A stretch of 64,000 nucleotides of DNA from Bradyrhizobium zhengyangense (lineage in GTDB: Bacteria; Pseudomonadota; Alphaproteobacteria; Rhizobiales; Xanthobacteraceae), in contig NZ_JAKLUA010000007.1 of the NCBI RefSeq assembly GCF_022012435.1, forward strand, positions 248,001-312,000, in the 5' to 3' direction. Every line of letters begins with the position of its first letter. The stretch's first letter is position 1. Below are positions 34,341 through 46,149 of this stretch, piece by piece. The position numbers and the translations under genes were made by a program. Below the pieces are notes generated by a model that searched no databases, had not been told where the DNA came from, and saw only the letters and a list, made by a program, of their open reading frames with translations.

Positions 34341-34427
34341 CATGTCCTCCCGTGCTCGAACGGCAGCGCCGAGCATGACGGAGGACGGTGCAGTTCACAA
34401 TCGCGCCCTGGACACGTTGCGAAACAG

Positions 34428-34454
34428 AAAAGCCGCGCAATTCGCGCGGCTTTT
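34428..34454. terminator. Bidirectional intrinsic terminator behind greA
   Basis: Perfect 11-bp stem AAAAGCCGCGC (34428-34438) / GCGCGGCTTTT (34444-34454). On the minus strand it lies 22 bp after the greA stop with a T-run in the stem. Confidence 0.85.
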
Positions 34455-34476
34455 CAGGCAGTCTTTGCGAAGTGGA

Positions 34477-34950
34477 TTACCGCCACTCCACCTTGGTGAT
34501 CTCGTAGGCCTTGGCGCCTCCGGGGGCGTTGACCTCGACGGTCGAGCCCTTCTTCTTGCCGATCAGCGCGCGTGCCAGCGGCGAGGTGATGGAGATGCGG
34601 CCCTTCTTGGCGTCGGCCTCGACCTCGCCGACGATCTGCCACACCGTCTTCTTCTCGGTGTCCTCGTCGACCAGCGTCACGGTGGCGCCGAACTTGATGG
34701 TGTCGCCGGAGAGCTTGGAAATGTCGATGATGTCGGCCCGCGCAAGCTTGTCCTCGAGCTCGGCGATGCGGCCTTCATTATGGGACTGCTCTTCCTTCGC
34801 GGCATGGTATTCCGCATTTTCGGAGAGGTCGCCGTGGGAGCGCGCTTCCGCAATATGCTCGATGATGCGCGGACGGTCCTCGGACTGGCGCTTCTTCAAT
34901 TCTTCCCCGAGCGCGGCAAAGCCGCTCGCAGTCATCGGAACCTTTTCCAT
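34477..34950 (-). CDS. greA: Transcription elongation factor GreA
   Basis: 157 aa, exactly the family size. The N-terminal coiled coil (about 1-75) has the acidic tip DLSENAEYHAAKEEQ used to stimulate cleavage of backtracked RNA by RNA polymerase; a C-terminal FKBP-like domain follows. The start MEKVPMT is the typical alphaproteobacterial N-terminus, with AGAGAAGAG upstream. It lies behind carB on the same strand, 224 bp away, the usual alphaproteobacterial neighbourhood. Confidence 0.95.
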   Translation of the reverse strand: MEKVPMTASGFAALGEELKKRQSEDRPRIIEHIAEARSHGDLSENAEYHAAKEEQSHNEGRIAELEDKLARADIIDISKLSGDTIKFGATVTLVDEDTEKKTVWQIVGEVEADAKKGRISITSPLARALIGKKKGSTVEVNAPGGAKAYEITKVEWR

Positions 34951-35174
34951 CTCTTCTCTCGTCTTCCAGTCGCGCGCCCGCCAAAAACGGAGGGCGCTGC
35001 AACCCTGATTCGTCAGTGCTTTCCGGACCTGAACACACCGCCACCGGAACGTTAAGTGGGCTGGCGCCGGAACAAAACAACCACATGGCCGGACAGTTCC
35101 TCCGGCCATTGTGGCTTGATGGCCAATCACTTAGCCCAAGGCTTACCCCTCAGGGCCGTGCCTTCCGCGCGCGA

Positions 35175-38639
<3,465 letters not shown>

Positions 38640-38667
38640 CACCGCTCGCGGGCTGGAAACTGGGCAC

Positions 38668-38697
38668 AAAAAAAGGGCGCGCTTGCCGCGCGTCCCC
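38668..38697 (-). terminator. Terminator hairpin just upstream of carB
   Basis: On the minus strand GGGACGCGCG and CGCGCCC pair across a short loop, followed by T7 (A-run at 38668-38674 on the plus strand). It either ends the MFS transcript (stop at 38782) or works as an attenuator in the carB leader, whose ATG is 30 bp further on. Confidence 0.65.
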
Positions 38698-38781
38698 TTG
38701 TGCGAGAGCGCGGGGTCTTCCCTCGCGCGCGGGTGGGTCTTAGACCAGTTTTCGGGGCGGCGAAACCCCGAAAAACGCCCA

Positions 38782-39951
38782 TCAACCGGCAATTTTGACC
38801 GGTTTTGGCCGCGCCTGCCAGCCACGGGCGAGATGCACCAGAAGCGAGGCCGCGACGCTCGATCCGCCGATCCAGCCGAGGTCATCAGGCGAGAGGGTGG
38901 CCAGCACCGCGCCACCCAGCGCCCCACCGATGGCAAAGCCGAGATACATCGCCGATGCGTTCAGCGAGAGCGCGATCATCGAGGCCTGGGGTTCAATTCG
39001 GATGATGCTGGCGATCTGGGCCGGATAGAACGCCCAGCCGGACAGGCCCCAGAGAAAGATCGCGCCCAGCACCGCGTAATGTGCCTGTCCGGGCAAGAGC
39101 TTCAGGACCAGCGAATGCAGGATCAGCGCGCTCGCCATGCCGGCGAGCCCGAGCGCGGCGGTGGTCATCGTTCCAAGCCGGTCGGCCAGGACGCCGCCGA
39201 GCATGTTCCCGATTGCGGCAGCGCCGCCAAACACCAGCAGGGCAAGGCTGATTTGCGAGGCATCGAAGCCGAGGCCGCGCAGCGGGACCGCGAAATAGGT
39301 GAACACTGTGAAGCCGCCGAGCGCCCATAGAATCGTGATGGCGAGCGCAATCACGACATTGCTGTGACGCGCCACCGCCAGCCGTTCGCTGAGCGAAGCC
39401 GTGTTCCGCGGCAGGCCGCGGGGCAGGCCGAGCAACAGGCCGGCAAGCGCGACCGCGCTGATGACGGCGACCATGGCAAAAGTTGCGCGCCAGCCGAGCA
39501 GGCTGCCGACGAGGTTGCCCAGGGGGACGCCGATGACGGTCGCGACCGTGAGGCCCGAGGTGACCAAGGCGACCGCGCGGCCGCGCCGTTCCGGCGAGGC
39601 GACCGCCACGGACACAGCCAGCGCTGTCGGCATGCACAGCCCGGAGCCCAGGGCCATCAGCATGCGCGAGGCGAGCAGCAGGGCGTAGTTGGAGGCCGCC
39701 ATCGCCGCGAGGTTTCCGGCGATAAAGGTCGTCAGCGCGAGTGCCAGCACTGTGCGGCGGTCAACGTTGTTCAGGGTCACCGCGAGGATCGGCGAACCCA
39801 CGGCGTAGGTGAGAGCGTACGCGGTGACCAATTGGCCGGCAGCCGAGACCGAAATCGAGAGGTCGTTGGCAATCACGGGCAAAAGTCCAGCAATTACAAA
39901 ACCTTCTGTACCGATCGCAAAGGCCCCCAGGGCCAGCCAGAACACGCTCAT
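38782..39951 (-). CDS. MFS transporter, DHA1 (AraJ/YdhP-like)
   Basis: 389-aa drug:H+ antiporter-type permease with 12 hydrophobic segments. The first helices carry the DHA1 pattern FAIGTEGFVIAGLLPVIANDL, and loop 2-3 has VDRRTVLALAL. The exported compound is unknown. It is divergently arranged with an ArsR-type regulator, and two GTTCAA/TTGAAC palindromes in the shared promoter suggest repression by that regulator. Confidence 0.87.
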   Translation of the reverse strand: MSVFWLALGAFAIGTEGFVIAGLLPVIANDLSISVSAAGQLVTAYALTYAVGSPILAVTLNNVDRRTVLALALTTFIAGNLAAMAASNYALLLASRMLMALGSGLCMPTALAVSVAVASPERRGRAVALVTSGLTVATVIGVPLGNLVGSLLGWRATFAMVAVISAVALAGLLLGLPRGLPRNTASLSERLAVARHSNVVIALAITILWALGGFTVFTYFAVPLRGLGFDASQISLALLVFGGAAAIGNMLGGVLADRLGTMTTAALGLAGMASALILHSLVLKLLPGQAHYAVLGAIFLWGLSGWAFYPAQIASIIRIEPQASMIALSLNASAMYLGFAIGGALGGAVLATLSPDDLGWIGGSSVAASLLVHLARGWQARPKPVKIAG

Positions 39952-39967
39952 GGTTCGAATTCCCTAT

Positions 39968-40033
39968 GTTCAATGTTTATTGAACTATCGAATAAGCTGA
40001 TTTGAGAGTCAATTGGTTCAAGAACTATTGAAC
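39968..40033. promoter_or_regulatory. Two operator palindromes in the MFS/ArsR divergent promoter
   Basis: GTTCAAT GTTT ATTGAAC (39968-39985) and GTTCAA GAACTA TTGAAC (40016-40033) share half-sites and are centred 48 bp apart. They fit binding by the adjacent ArsR-family regulator. Confidence 0.6.
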
Positions 40034-40065
40034 ATTGGGCCAGCATCGCTATGATTCCCCGCATC

Positions 40066-40437
40066 ATGAGCCGCACGCCGCCCCATCCCACGCGAGAGCA
40101 GATCGAGCTGCCGCTGGTTCTGGATTGCCTGAGCGATCCGATCCGGCTCGCGATCGTTTATCAGCTCGCCCAGCAGGAACGTGTCAGCAGCGAGCTCTGC
40201 TGCGGCGACTTCAACGGCCTCGCCGGCAAGTCGAACCTCACCTATCACTTCGCGAAGCTGCGCGATTGCGGGCTGATGCAGACGCGCGTCGCAGGCACGA
40301 ACCGCTTCATGCGGCTGCGTCGCGAGGATCTCGATGCGCGCTTTCCGGGCCTGCTCGATGCCGTGCTCAAGTCAGCGGCGAAGGATGCGGACCGGCTTCA
40401 GCTTGTTGCGGAGTGTGATGTGGTTGAGGCGGACTAG
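40066..40437 (+). CDS. ArsR-family winged-helix regulator
   Basis: 123-aa DNA-binding protein with a winged helix (about 18-95: LVLDCLSDPIRLAIVYQLAQQERVSS and KSNLTYHFAKLRDCGLMQTRVAG). A CC pair in the loop ELCCGDF could bind a metal or thiol reagent, but the classical metal box is not clear. The ATG at 40066 gives MSRTPPHP; an ATG at 40051 is also in frame. It is divergent from the MFS transporter and probably represses it. Confidence 0.82.
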   Translation: MSRTPPHPTREQIELPLVLDCLSDPIRLAIVYQLAQQERVSSELCCGDFNGLAGKSNLTYHFAKLRDCGLMQTRVAGTNRFMRLRREDLDARFPGLLDAVLKSAAKDADRLQLVAECDVVEAD

Positions 40438-40535
40438 TCTGTCTGCGCCACGCCCGGCTTCGCCCTTCGGGCTTCGCCGCGGCAGCCTTCGCTACGATGG
40501 GCTTGCCGAGCCGAAGCGGCGTCAGCCGCGAAGGC

Positions 40536-40611
40536 TGGAGACCCGGCCTGGATTTGAACCAGGATGAAGAGCAATGCACCGCTCTCGCGTAGACGCTTCC
40601 GCCACCGGGCC
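40536..40611 (-). tRNA. Noncanonical tRNA-like gene (anticodon ambiguous, GCA or TGC)
   Basis: 76 nt on the minus strand with encoded CCA. Acceptor GGCCCGG pairs with CCGGGTC (one G:U), the discriminator is T, and the T-arm CCTGG TTCAAAT CCAGG is perfect. The D-stem GCG/CGC encloses a loop without the GG pair. The anticodon stem AGAGC/GCTCT closes an 8-nt loop GGTGCATT, so the anticodon is GCA if T is position 33. GCA and U73 are cysteine identity features, but the D-loop and anticodon loop are abnormal. It could be an unusual tRNA, a tRNA-derived RNA or a decaying gene. Confidence 0.5.
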
Positions 40612-40665
40612 GCGGCGATCATTGCCGATCGAGGTGCGACAAGCCACCTCAGGTGGTGGTTATGC

Positions 40666-41367
40666 TTAACGCACCAGCGGAGGCCGGGCGATGAAGGTCA
40701 TGCGCCAGCGGTTGTGGCCGATATTGGTGTTGGCACGCTGGCTGGCAAAGCCCGCCGCTTTCAGCTTGGCCGTGATCTCGTCCTCACTGTAGCGCTGCAA
40801 TCCGATGCGCGACCGCAAATGACGGTAATCCGACAGCGCAGTGCTGACGAGCCCGATCAGCGCATCCTTCAGGAAGCCGTGACGAAGTCCGAACGACAGC
40901 AGTGCCGCCACGTCCCTGAACATGCCGACGTGCGGCTGGAGAATATCGCCGAGCACCAGCTTGCCTGATGGCTTCAGGATCCGCCTCACATTGCGGAGCG
41001 CGGCATCGAGCTCCTCGGATGTCATGTATTGCGCGACCGAGTTCATCACGACGAGGTCGATCGACTGGTCCTGCATCTTGCTGACGTCGTCGAGCGAGCG
41101 GACGCGGATCCTGGTGTCGGGCGCAAACCGTGCGATCAGCCGGCCGCGCACACCGGGCGCGGGCTCGGCCAGAATCAGCTGGCCACAGGCTGACGCCACC
41201 TGGCTGGCCGAGAGCGCCTCGCCGCAGGCATAGTCGAGCACCGTCGCATCGGGCGAGGTGATGTAGCCGATGATGTCCCGCGCGATGATCTGGAAGTGCA
41301 AATCGCGATGCAACTTGCTGACATAGATCGTGTGCGTCGAGTCGTAATAATCGATCCAATCGTCCAT
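40666..41367 (-). CDS. SAM-dependent methyltransferase
   Basis: 233-aa class I methyltransferase. The SAM motif I is ATVLDYACGEAL (about residues 40-50), motif II is SIDLVVMNSVAQYM (about 102-115) and the post-motif is ILKPSGKLVLGDIL. The substrate is unknown. GGGCGGGAT precedes the ATG. A GGTTCC/GGAACC hairpin separates it from the divergent Dps gene. Confidence 0.83.
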   Translation of the reverse strand: MDDWIDYYDSTHTIYVSKLHRDLHFQIIARDIIGYITSPDATVLDYACGEALSASQVASACGQLILAEPAPGVRGRLIARFAPDTRIRVRSLDDVSKMQDQSIDLVVMNSVAQYMTSEELDAALRNVRRILKPSGKLVLGDILQPHVGMFRDVAALLSFGLRHGFLKDALIGLVSTALSDYRHLRSRIGLQRYSEDEITAKLKAAGFASQRANTNIGHNRWRMTFIARPPLVR

Positions 41368-41471
41368 GATATCCCGCCCGGGGGTTCCTGTCCGGGAACC
41401 GCGCTGCCTGCCTTGCGTTAGGGGTGCGACGGCGCGCCGTCAATGTCCGCGTCCTAACAGGAAGGTTTCCC

Positions 41472-41996
41472 GTGAGCAAAGCCCCCAACAAGGTCTCGCC
41501 CGATCTCGACACCCCCACTGATCTGCAGCCCCAGGCGGTCAACAAGGTTTCCGAGGCGCTCAACGTGCTTCTGGCCGATGCGTTCGCGCTGTACCTCAAG
41601 ACCAAGAATTTCCACTGGCACATCAGCGGCCGGCATTTCCGGGACTATCATCTCTTGCTGGACGAGCAGTCCGACCAGATCTTCGCCACCACCGACCAGC
41701 TCGCCGAGCGCGTCCGCAAGATCGGCGGCACCACGCTGAAGTCGATCGGCCAGGTCGCAAAGCTCCAGACCATCAAGGACAATAACGAGGACTATGTCCC
41801 GCCGCGCGAGATGCTGCGCGAGCTGATGCAGGACAACAAGCACGTCGCCGCTAGCATGCGCAAGGCGCATGAGGTCTGCGACGACGCCGGTGATGTCGCC
41901 AGCGCCAGCATCCTCGAAGTCTTCATCGACGAGACCGAGCGGCGGACGTGGTTCTTGTTCGAAGCCACGCGGCAGGAGGGCGGCAACGAGGCGTAA
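41472..41996 (+). CDS. dps: Dps family DNA-binding ferritin-like protein
   Basis: 174-aa ferritin-like protein that stores iron and protects DNA during starvation and oxidative stress as a dodecamer. The ferroxidase residues are in NFHWHISGRHFRDYH and LLDEQSDQIFATTDQLAERV, the inter-subunit iron site of the family. The GTG at 41472 is chosen as start (AGGAAGG 7 nt upstream); the frame is open to 41424. No promoter element for OxyR or Fur could be confirmed. Confidence 0.9.
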   Translation: MSKAPNKVSPDLDTPTDLQPQAVNKVSEALNVLLADAFALYLKTKNFHWHISGRHFRDYHLLLDEQSDQIFATTDQLAERVRKIGGTTLKSIGQVAKLQTIKDNNEDYVPPREMLRELMQDNKHVAASMRKAHEVCDDAGDVASASILEVFIDETERRTWFLFEATRQEGGNEA

Positions 41997-42012
41997 GGGC
42001 ACAAGTGCCGTA

Positions 42013-42094
42013 GGGTGGATTAGCCGAAGGCGTAATCCACCACGTCTGTTTCAACGGGAAAGGAAGAGGTGGATTACGCTTCGCTAATCCACCC
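42013..42094. repeat. Inverted repeat with GGGTGGATTAGC arms
   Basis: GGGTGGATTAGCC...GGCGTAATCCACC (42013-42042) and GGTGGATTACGC..GCTAATCCACCC (about 42067-42094) are inverted copies 25 bp apart, each also self-complementary. It is located directly behind dps. Same class as the GGATGGGTT element at 21718-21931. Confidence 0.6.
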
Positions 42095-42112
42095 TGCGTA
42101 CCTTCGTTGCCG

Positions 42113-42634
42113 CTACCGCCACAACCGCATCAAGGCGCCGTGCCTTCCCGTCACCGGATCGGCCGGCGGCCGCGCAACGTTTGGAATCGTCTTCAGCGCC
42201 TTGGCATGGTTCTCGGGCGTTGCCCGCGTGATCTCCATCTTCGATCCCGGCGGATAGGCGCCGATCACGCAGAAATCATCGCTCGCTGTGATGCACTGAT
42301 GCCCTGTGCCGGCCGGCAGGATCGCGATGTCGCCCGCTTTGATCTCCAGCTCCTGGCCATAGTCCCCACCGAATCGAACGCGGGCACGGCCGCGCGCGAC
42401 GCCGAGCACCTCATGCACCGTCGCGTGGTAATGCAGATAATCGTAGACGCCGTTGCGCCATGTGCCGCCCCAATTGTTCGTCTCGAACAGGTTTTCGATG
42501 GCCTGTTCAGGCTGCTTTGGATCGAGCGTCACCGCGCCCTGGTAGATGAGGAAGGGAAGAATGTTGTTCGGCACGAGCCCGTCGTCCTCGAAGACGATGG
42601 CGAGCGGCTCGGCATAGTCGCGGACGACCGACAT
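42113..42634 (-). CDS. Cupin domain protein
   Basis: 173-aa single-domain cupin. The first motif is in YLHYHATVHEVLGVARGRARVRFGG (metal-ligand His and Glu) and the second in GDIAILPAGTGHQC. This metal-binding beta-barrel occurs in dioxygenases, isomerases and sugar-binding proteins; the reaction is unknown. The ATG at 42634 begins MSVVRDYAEP with GGGAG upstream; the longer frame to 42814 is rejected because it starts in unrelated sequence. Confidence 0.82.
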   Translation of the reverse strand: MSVVRDYAEPLAIVFEDDGLVPNNILPFLIYQGAVTLDPKQPEQAIENLFETNNWGGTWRNGVYDYLHYHATVHEVLGVARGRARVRFGGDYGQELEIKAGDIAILPAGTGHQCITASDDFCVIGAYPPGSKMEITRATPENHAKALKTIPNVARPPADPVTGRHGALMRLWR

Positions 42635-42784
42635 GGATGGGCTCCCGGGAGCATTGGACGAGGAGTCAAGACAGCGCGAGCGCCCTTTGTTCCTGTCGTC
42701 AGTCCATACGCTGGCTTGACGGAGATCAAGGCGCCAGTCGCCGTTCGAAGGCACGCAATTCCGGGAGAAATTGGATGGAACGCC

Positions 42785-43000
42785 ATGTACGCATCCGACG
42801 TTGCGCAGCGTCATTTTTCGGCGGCCCTCGATGAGGCCGAGACCTCAGGTCTCGGTCACGAAGCCGTCTGTCGCGCCTTGCTCAATCTCGTGATCTCGAA
42901 ATATCTGGAGACGAGGTCCGTCACCGATATCAAGGCCGAGCTGCGCTTCATCGCCGAGAATTGCGATCCTGACACGGACTTCATGTTCATGCGTCCGTGA
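42785..43000 (+). CDS. Small hypothetical protein (71 aa)
   Basis: Helical, acidic protein (MYASDVAQRHFSAALDEAE...) with the pattern HEAVCRALLNLVISKYLETRSVTDIKAELRFIAEN; I recall similar short proteins in Bradyrhizobium. No function known. Divergent from the cupin gene and 45 bp before the 3' end of carA on the other strand. An in-frame extension upstream runs antisense to the cupin and is not accepted. Confidence 0.65.
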   Translation: MYASDVAQRHFSAALDEAETSGLGHEAVCRALLNLVISKYLETRSVTDIKAELRFIAENCDPDTDFMFMRP

Positions 43001-43044
43001 CGGCGCCATAGCCGGCGGTTTCGTCCGCCGGCGTCCTTGGGTCT

Positions 43045-44235
43045 TTACGCGCTCTTCTTCTGCCGCATCAGATCGGCAAAGCGCTGGAACAGATAGTGCG
43101 AGTCGCGCGGGCCCGGTGAGGCCTCCGGGTGATACTGCACCGAGAACACCGGCTTGCCGTCGAGCTGGATGCCGCAATTGGATCCATCGAACAGCGAGAT
43201 GTGGGTCTGGGTCGCGCCCTTTGGCAACGTCGTCTCGTCCACGGCAAAGCCGTGGTTCATCGAGGTGATCTCGACCTTGCCGGTGGTCTCGTCCTTGACG
43301 GGATGATTGGCGCCGTGATGGCCCTGATGCATCTTCTTCGTCTTGGCGCCGACGGCGAGGCCGAGCATCTGGTGACCCAGGCAAATGCCGAAGGTCGGCG
43401 TGCCCGACTTGATCACGTCCCGGATCACAGGCACCGCGTATTTGCCGGTGGCGGCCGGATCGCCCGGACCGTTGGACAGGAACACGCCGTCCGGCTTCAT
43501 CGCCAGAATGTCTTCAGATGACGTCGTCGCCGGCACCACCGTCACCTTGCAGCCGACGCCGGCGAGCAGGCGCAGAATGTTGCGCTTGATGCCGTAATCG
43601 ATCGCGACGACGTTGAACTCGGCCTTGTCCTGACGGCCAAAACCCTTGTCCCACAGCCAGGGCGTTTCGTCCCAGGTGAAGCGCTGGGCGGAGGTGACCA
43701 TCGGCACGAGGTCCATGCCCTCGAGGCCGGGCCATTCGCGCGCTTCTTCCTTCAGGCCGTGCAGATCAAACTCGCCGTTCTTGGCGTGCGCGATCACGGC
43801 ATTGGGCATGCCCTTGCTGCGGATCAGCGCGGTCAGCGCCCGCGTGTCGATGCCGGAAAGGCCGATGATGCCGCGTGCCTTCAGCCAGGCGTCGAGATGC
43901 TTGGTGGCGCGGTAGTTCGAGGGGGCGGTGATCGCGGTGCGCAGGATCACGCCGCGCGCGCCTGGCGTCGCGGCCATGTTCACCGTCTCGATGTCTTCCT
44001 CGTTGGTACCGACATTGCCGATATGCGGGAAGGTGAAGGTGATGAGCTGGCCGGCATAGGAGGGATCGGTGAGGATTTCCTCATAGCCGGTCATCGCGGT
44101 GTTGAAGCAGACTTCACCGACGGCGTGGCCTTCGGCGCCGAGACCAAAGCCTTCAAGCACCGTGCCATCGGCGAGCACGAGGAGCGCGGTCGGTTTATGG
44201 TCCGGCCAGGCGGGATCGTTGTCATGTTGTGTCAT
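43045..44235 (-). CDS. carA: Carbamoyl-phosphate synthase small subunit CarA
   Basis: 396-aa glutaminase subunit delivering ammonia to CarB. N-terminal CarA domain (about 15-160) with CFNTAMTGYEEILTDPSYAGQ; C-terminal class I amidotransferase domain with nucleophile Cys in FGICLGHQMLG, oxyanion loop SNGPGDP and His/Glu in QYHPEASPGPRD. Divergent from the YqeY gene, 229 bp apart. carB lies 4.4 kb further on the same strand, beyond a block of unrelated genes. Confidence 0.97.
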   Translation of the reverse strand: MTQHDNDPAWPDHKPTALLVLADGTVLEGFGLGAEGHAVGEVCFNTAMTGYEEILTDPSYAGQLITFTFPHIGNVGTNEEDIETVNMAATPGARGVILRTAITAPSNYRATKHLDAWLKARGIIGLSGIDTRALTALIRSKGMPNAVIAHAKNGEFDLHGLKEEAREWPGLEGMDLVPMVTSAQRFTWDETPWLWDKGFGRQDKAEFNVVAIDYGIKRNILRLLAGVGCKVTVVPATTSSEDILAMKPDGVFLSNGPGDPAATGKYAVPVIRDVIKSGTPTFGICLGHQMLGLAVGAKTKKMHQGHHGANHPVKDETTGKVEITSMNHGFAVDETTLPKGATQTHISLFDGSNCGIQLDGKPVFSVQYHPEASPGPRDSHYLFQRFADLMRQKKSA

Positions 44236-44464
44236 GAGCCCGCTTCATAAGCCCCCAACTCGCGCCCGTCAAAGCGGGAAACGCCGGATTCACATGCGTT
44301 TTTGCATATTTGACAGGTCTCTTCAGGGACTTAGGGTGAGTCCTGAAATTTTGCGCCGTTTTGGCCATCAGGCGGGAAACAATGAACCCCCCGTGACAGG
44401 TCCGCTATGGCCTCTTTCCCGCGAACGGCTTAGATCAGGGCCGAAGATTGAGAGGACGACGATC

Positions 44465-44920
44465 ATGCTGCGCGACGACATCAACAATGCGGTCAAGGAG
44501 GCCATGAAGGCCAAGGAGGAGCGCAAGCTCTCCACGCTGCGCATGGTCAACTCGACCATCAAGAACGCCGACATCGACGCCCGCGGCCAGGGCAAGCCGC
44601 CGCTGTCCGACCCCGATCTGCTGGCCGTGCTGCAGAAGATGATCAAGCAGCGGCAGGAGGCCGTCGAGCTCTACGACAAGGGCGGCCGCGCCGAGCTGGC
44701 CGCGCAGGAGCGCGAGGAGATCGCGGTGATCTCGGCCTATCTGCCGAAGCAGATGTCGGACGACGAGGTCAAGAAGGCGATCTCGGATGCCATCGCTGAG
44801 ACCGGCGCTGCCGGCATGAAGGACATGGGCAAGGTGATCGCGGTGCTGCGCGCGAAGTACGCAGGACAGATGGATTTCGGCAAGGCCAGCGGCCTCGTGA
44901 AGGCCGCGCTGTCGGGCTAG
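44465..44920 (+). CDS. GatB/YqeY domain protein
   Basis: 151-aa helical YqeY protein: N-terminal segment MLRDDINNAVKEAMKAKEERKLSTLRM and C-terminal domain with ISAYLPKQMSDDEV and GMKDMGKVIAVLRAKYAGQMD, related to the tail of GatB of the Asp/Glu-tRNA amidotransferase. The precise role is not established; tRNA-related quality control has been suggested. ATG 44465 with GAGAGGAC upstream. In alphaproteobacteria carA, yqeY, dnaG and rpoD are often close, as here. Confidence 0.88.
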   Translation: MLRDDINNAVKEAMKAKEERKLSTLRMVNSTIKNADIDARGQGKPPLSDPDLLAVLQKMIKQRQEAVELYDKGGRAELAAQEREEIAVISAYLPKQMSDDEVKKAISDAIAETGAAGMKDMGKVIAVLRAKYAGQMDFGKASGLVKAALSG

Positions 44921-45009
44921 CTGCTCCCCCTCGAGGGGAGGATGGGCACCTTTGTCGCGGTTGAGATCCGGTCTACTCTCTCCTGATAGACAAAATCGGG
45001 AGCCAACCG

Positions 45010-46146
45010 ATGACCGCCATCAGACCCTTCCGCATCGCCATCAGCGACGACATTCTCGCCGATCTCAAATCGCGCCTCGCCCGCACGCGCTGGCCCGAGG
45101 CCGAGCTGGTCGATGACTGGAGCCAGGGCGCGCCGCTGAAATGGATCCAGGAGATATGCGCCTACTGGGCGAACGGTTACGACTGGCGCGCACGTGAGGC
45201 AAAGCTCAACCGCTTCGACCAGTTCACCACCGGGATCGACGGGCTCGACATCCACTTCCTGCATGTCCGTTCGAAGGAAGCGGGCGCGCTGCCGCTGATC
45301 ATCACCCACGGCTGGCCCGGCTCGATCGTGGAATTCCAGAAGGTGATCGCGCCGCTCACCGATCCGGCTGCGCATGGCGGCAATCCCGCCGACGCCTTCC
45401 ATGTGATCTGTCCTTCCTTGCCGGGCTTCGGCTTCTCTGCAAAACCCAAGACCACTGGCTGGGGCGTCGACCGCATCGCCGCAACCTGGGCCAAGCTGAT
45501 GGATCGGCTGGGTTATACGCGCTACGGCGCGCAAGGCGGCGACTGGGGCTCGGCGGTGACGACCTCGCTCGGCGCACAGGATGCGGAGCATTGCGCCGGC
45601 ATCCACGTCACGCTCGCCTTCAACGCCGCGCCGAAGGTCGATGGCGATCCGACGCCGGAGGAGAAGCGCGCGCTGGCCGGTCTCAAGCATTACGTCGATC
45701 TGGACTCCGGCTATTCAAAACAGCAATCGACGCGGCCGCAGACGCTTGGCTATGGCCTCACGGATTCGCCGAGCGGGCAGGCCGCCTGGATCCTGGAAAA
45801 ATTCTGGGCCTGGACCGATTGCAACGGCCACCCCGAGAACATTTTCGACAAGGACGAGCTGCTCGACAACGTCATGCTCTACTGGACGACGGAGACGGCG
45901 ACCTCGTCGGCGCGGCTCTACTGGGAGAGTTTTGGCAAGCGCCGCACGACGCCCAAGGTGACCGTGCCAACCGGTGTCGCCGTGTTTCCCAAGGAGATCA
46001 TCACGCCGGTGCGGCGCTGGATGGAGCCGAATTTTCCAGATATCACGCATTGGAGCGAGATGGAGAAGGGCGGGCACTTTGCGGCTTTCGAGCAGCCCGA
46101 GCTGTTCGTGCGCGATATCAGAAAATTCTTCGCGACGGTGCGCTGA
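45010..46146 (+). CDS. Epoxide hydrolase family alpha/beta hydrolase
   Basis: 378-aa enzyme of the EHN/juvenile-hormone epoxide hydrolase type. The N-terminal EHN domain (about 5-110) is followed by the alpha/beta core with HGWPGS oxyanion region, nucleophile Asp178 in GGDWGS and catalytic His in GGHFAAFEQPE near the C-terminus. It would open an epoxide to a diol; the natural substrate is unknown. A ribosome site GGGAG precedes it, and the acyl-CoA synthetase starts 3 bp after its stop, so the genes form one operon. Confidence 0.88.
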   Translation: MTAIRPFRIAISDDILADLKSRLARTRWPEAELVDDWSQGAPLKWIQEICAYWANGYDWRAREAKLNRFDQFTTGIDGLDIHFLHVRSKEAGALPLIITHGWPGSIVEFQKVIAPLTDPAAHGGNPADAFHVICPSLPGFGFSAKPKTTGWGVDRIAATWAKLMDRLGYTRYGAQGGDWGSAVTTSLGAQDAEHCAGIHVTLAFNAAPKVDGDPTPEEKRALAGLKHYVDLDSGYSKQQSTRPQTLGYGLTDSPSGQAAWILEKFWAWTDCNGHPENIFDKDELLDNVMLYWTTETATSSARLYWESFGKRRTTPKVTVPTGVAVFPKEIITPVRRWMEPNFPDITHWSEMEKGGHFAAFEQPELFVRDIRKFFATVR

Positions 46147-46149
46147 GTC

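Noticed and set aside
44310..44338. TTGACA upstream of the YqeY gene as promoter
   Set aside because: No acceptable -10 box at 16-18 bp; only the -35 half is convincing.
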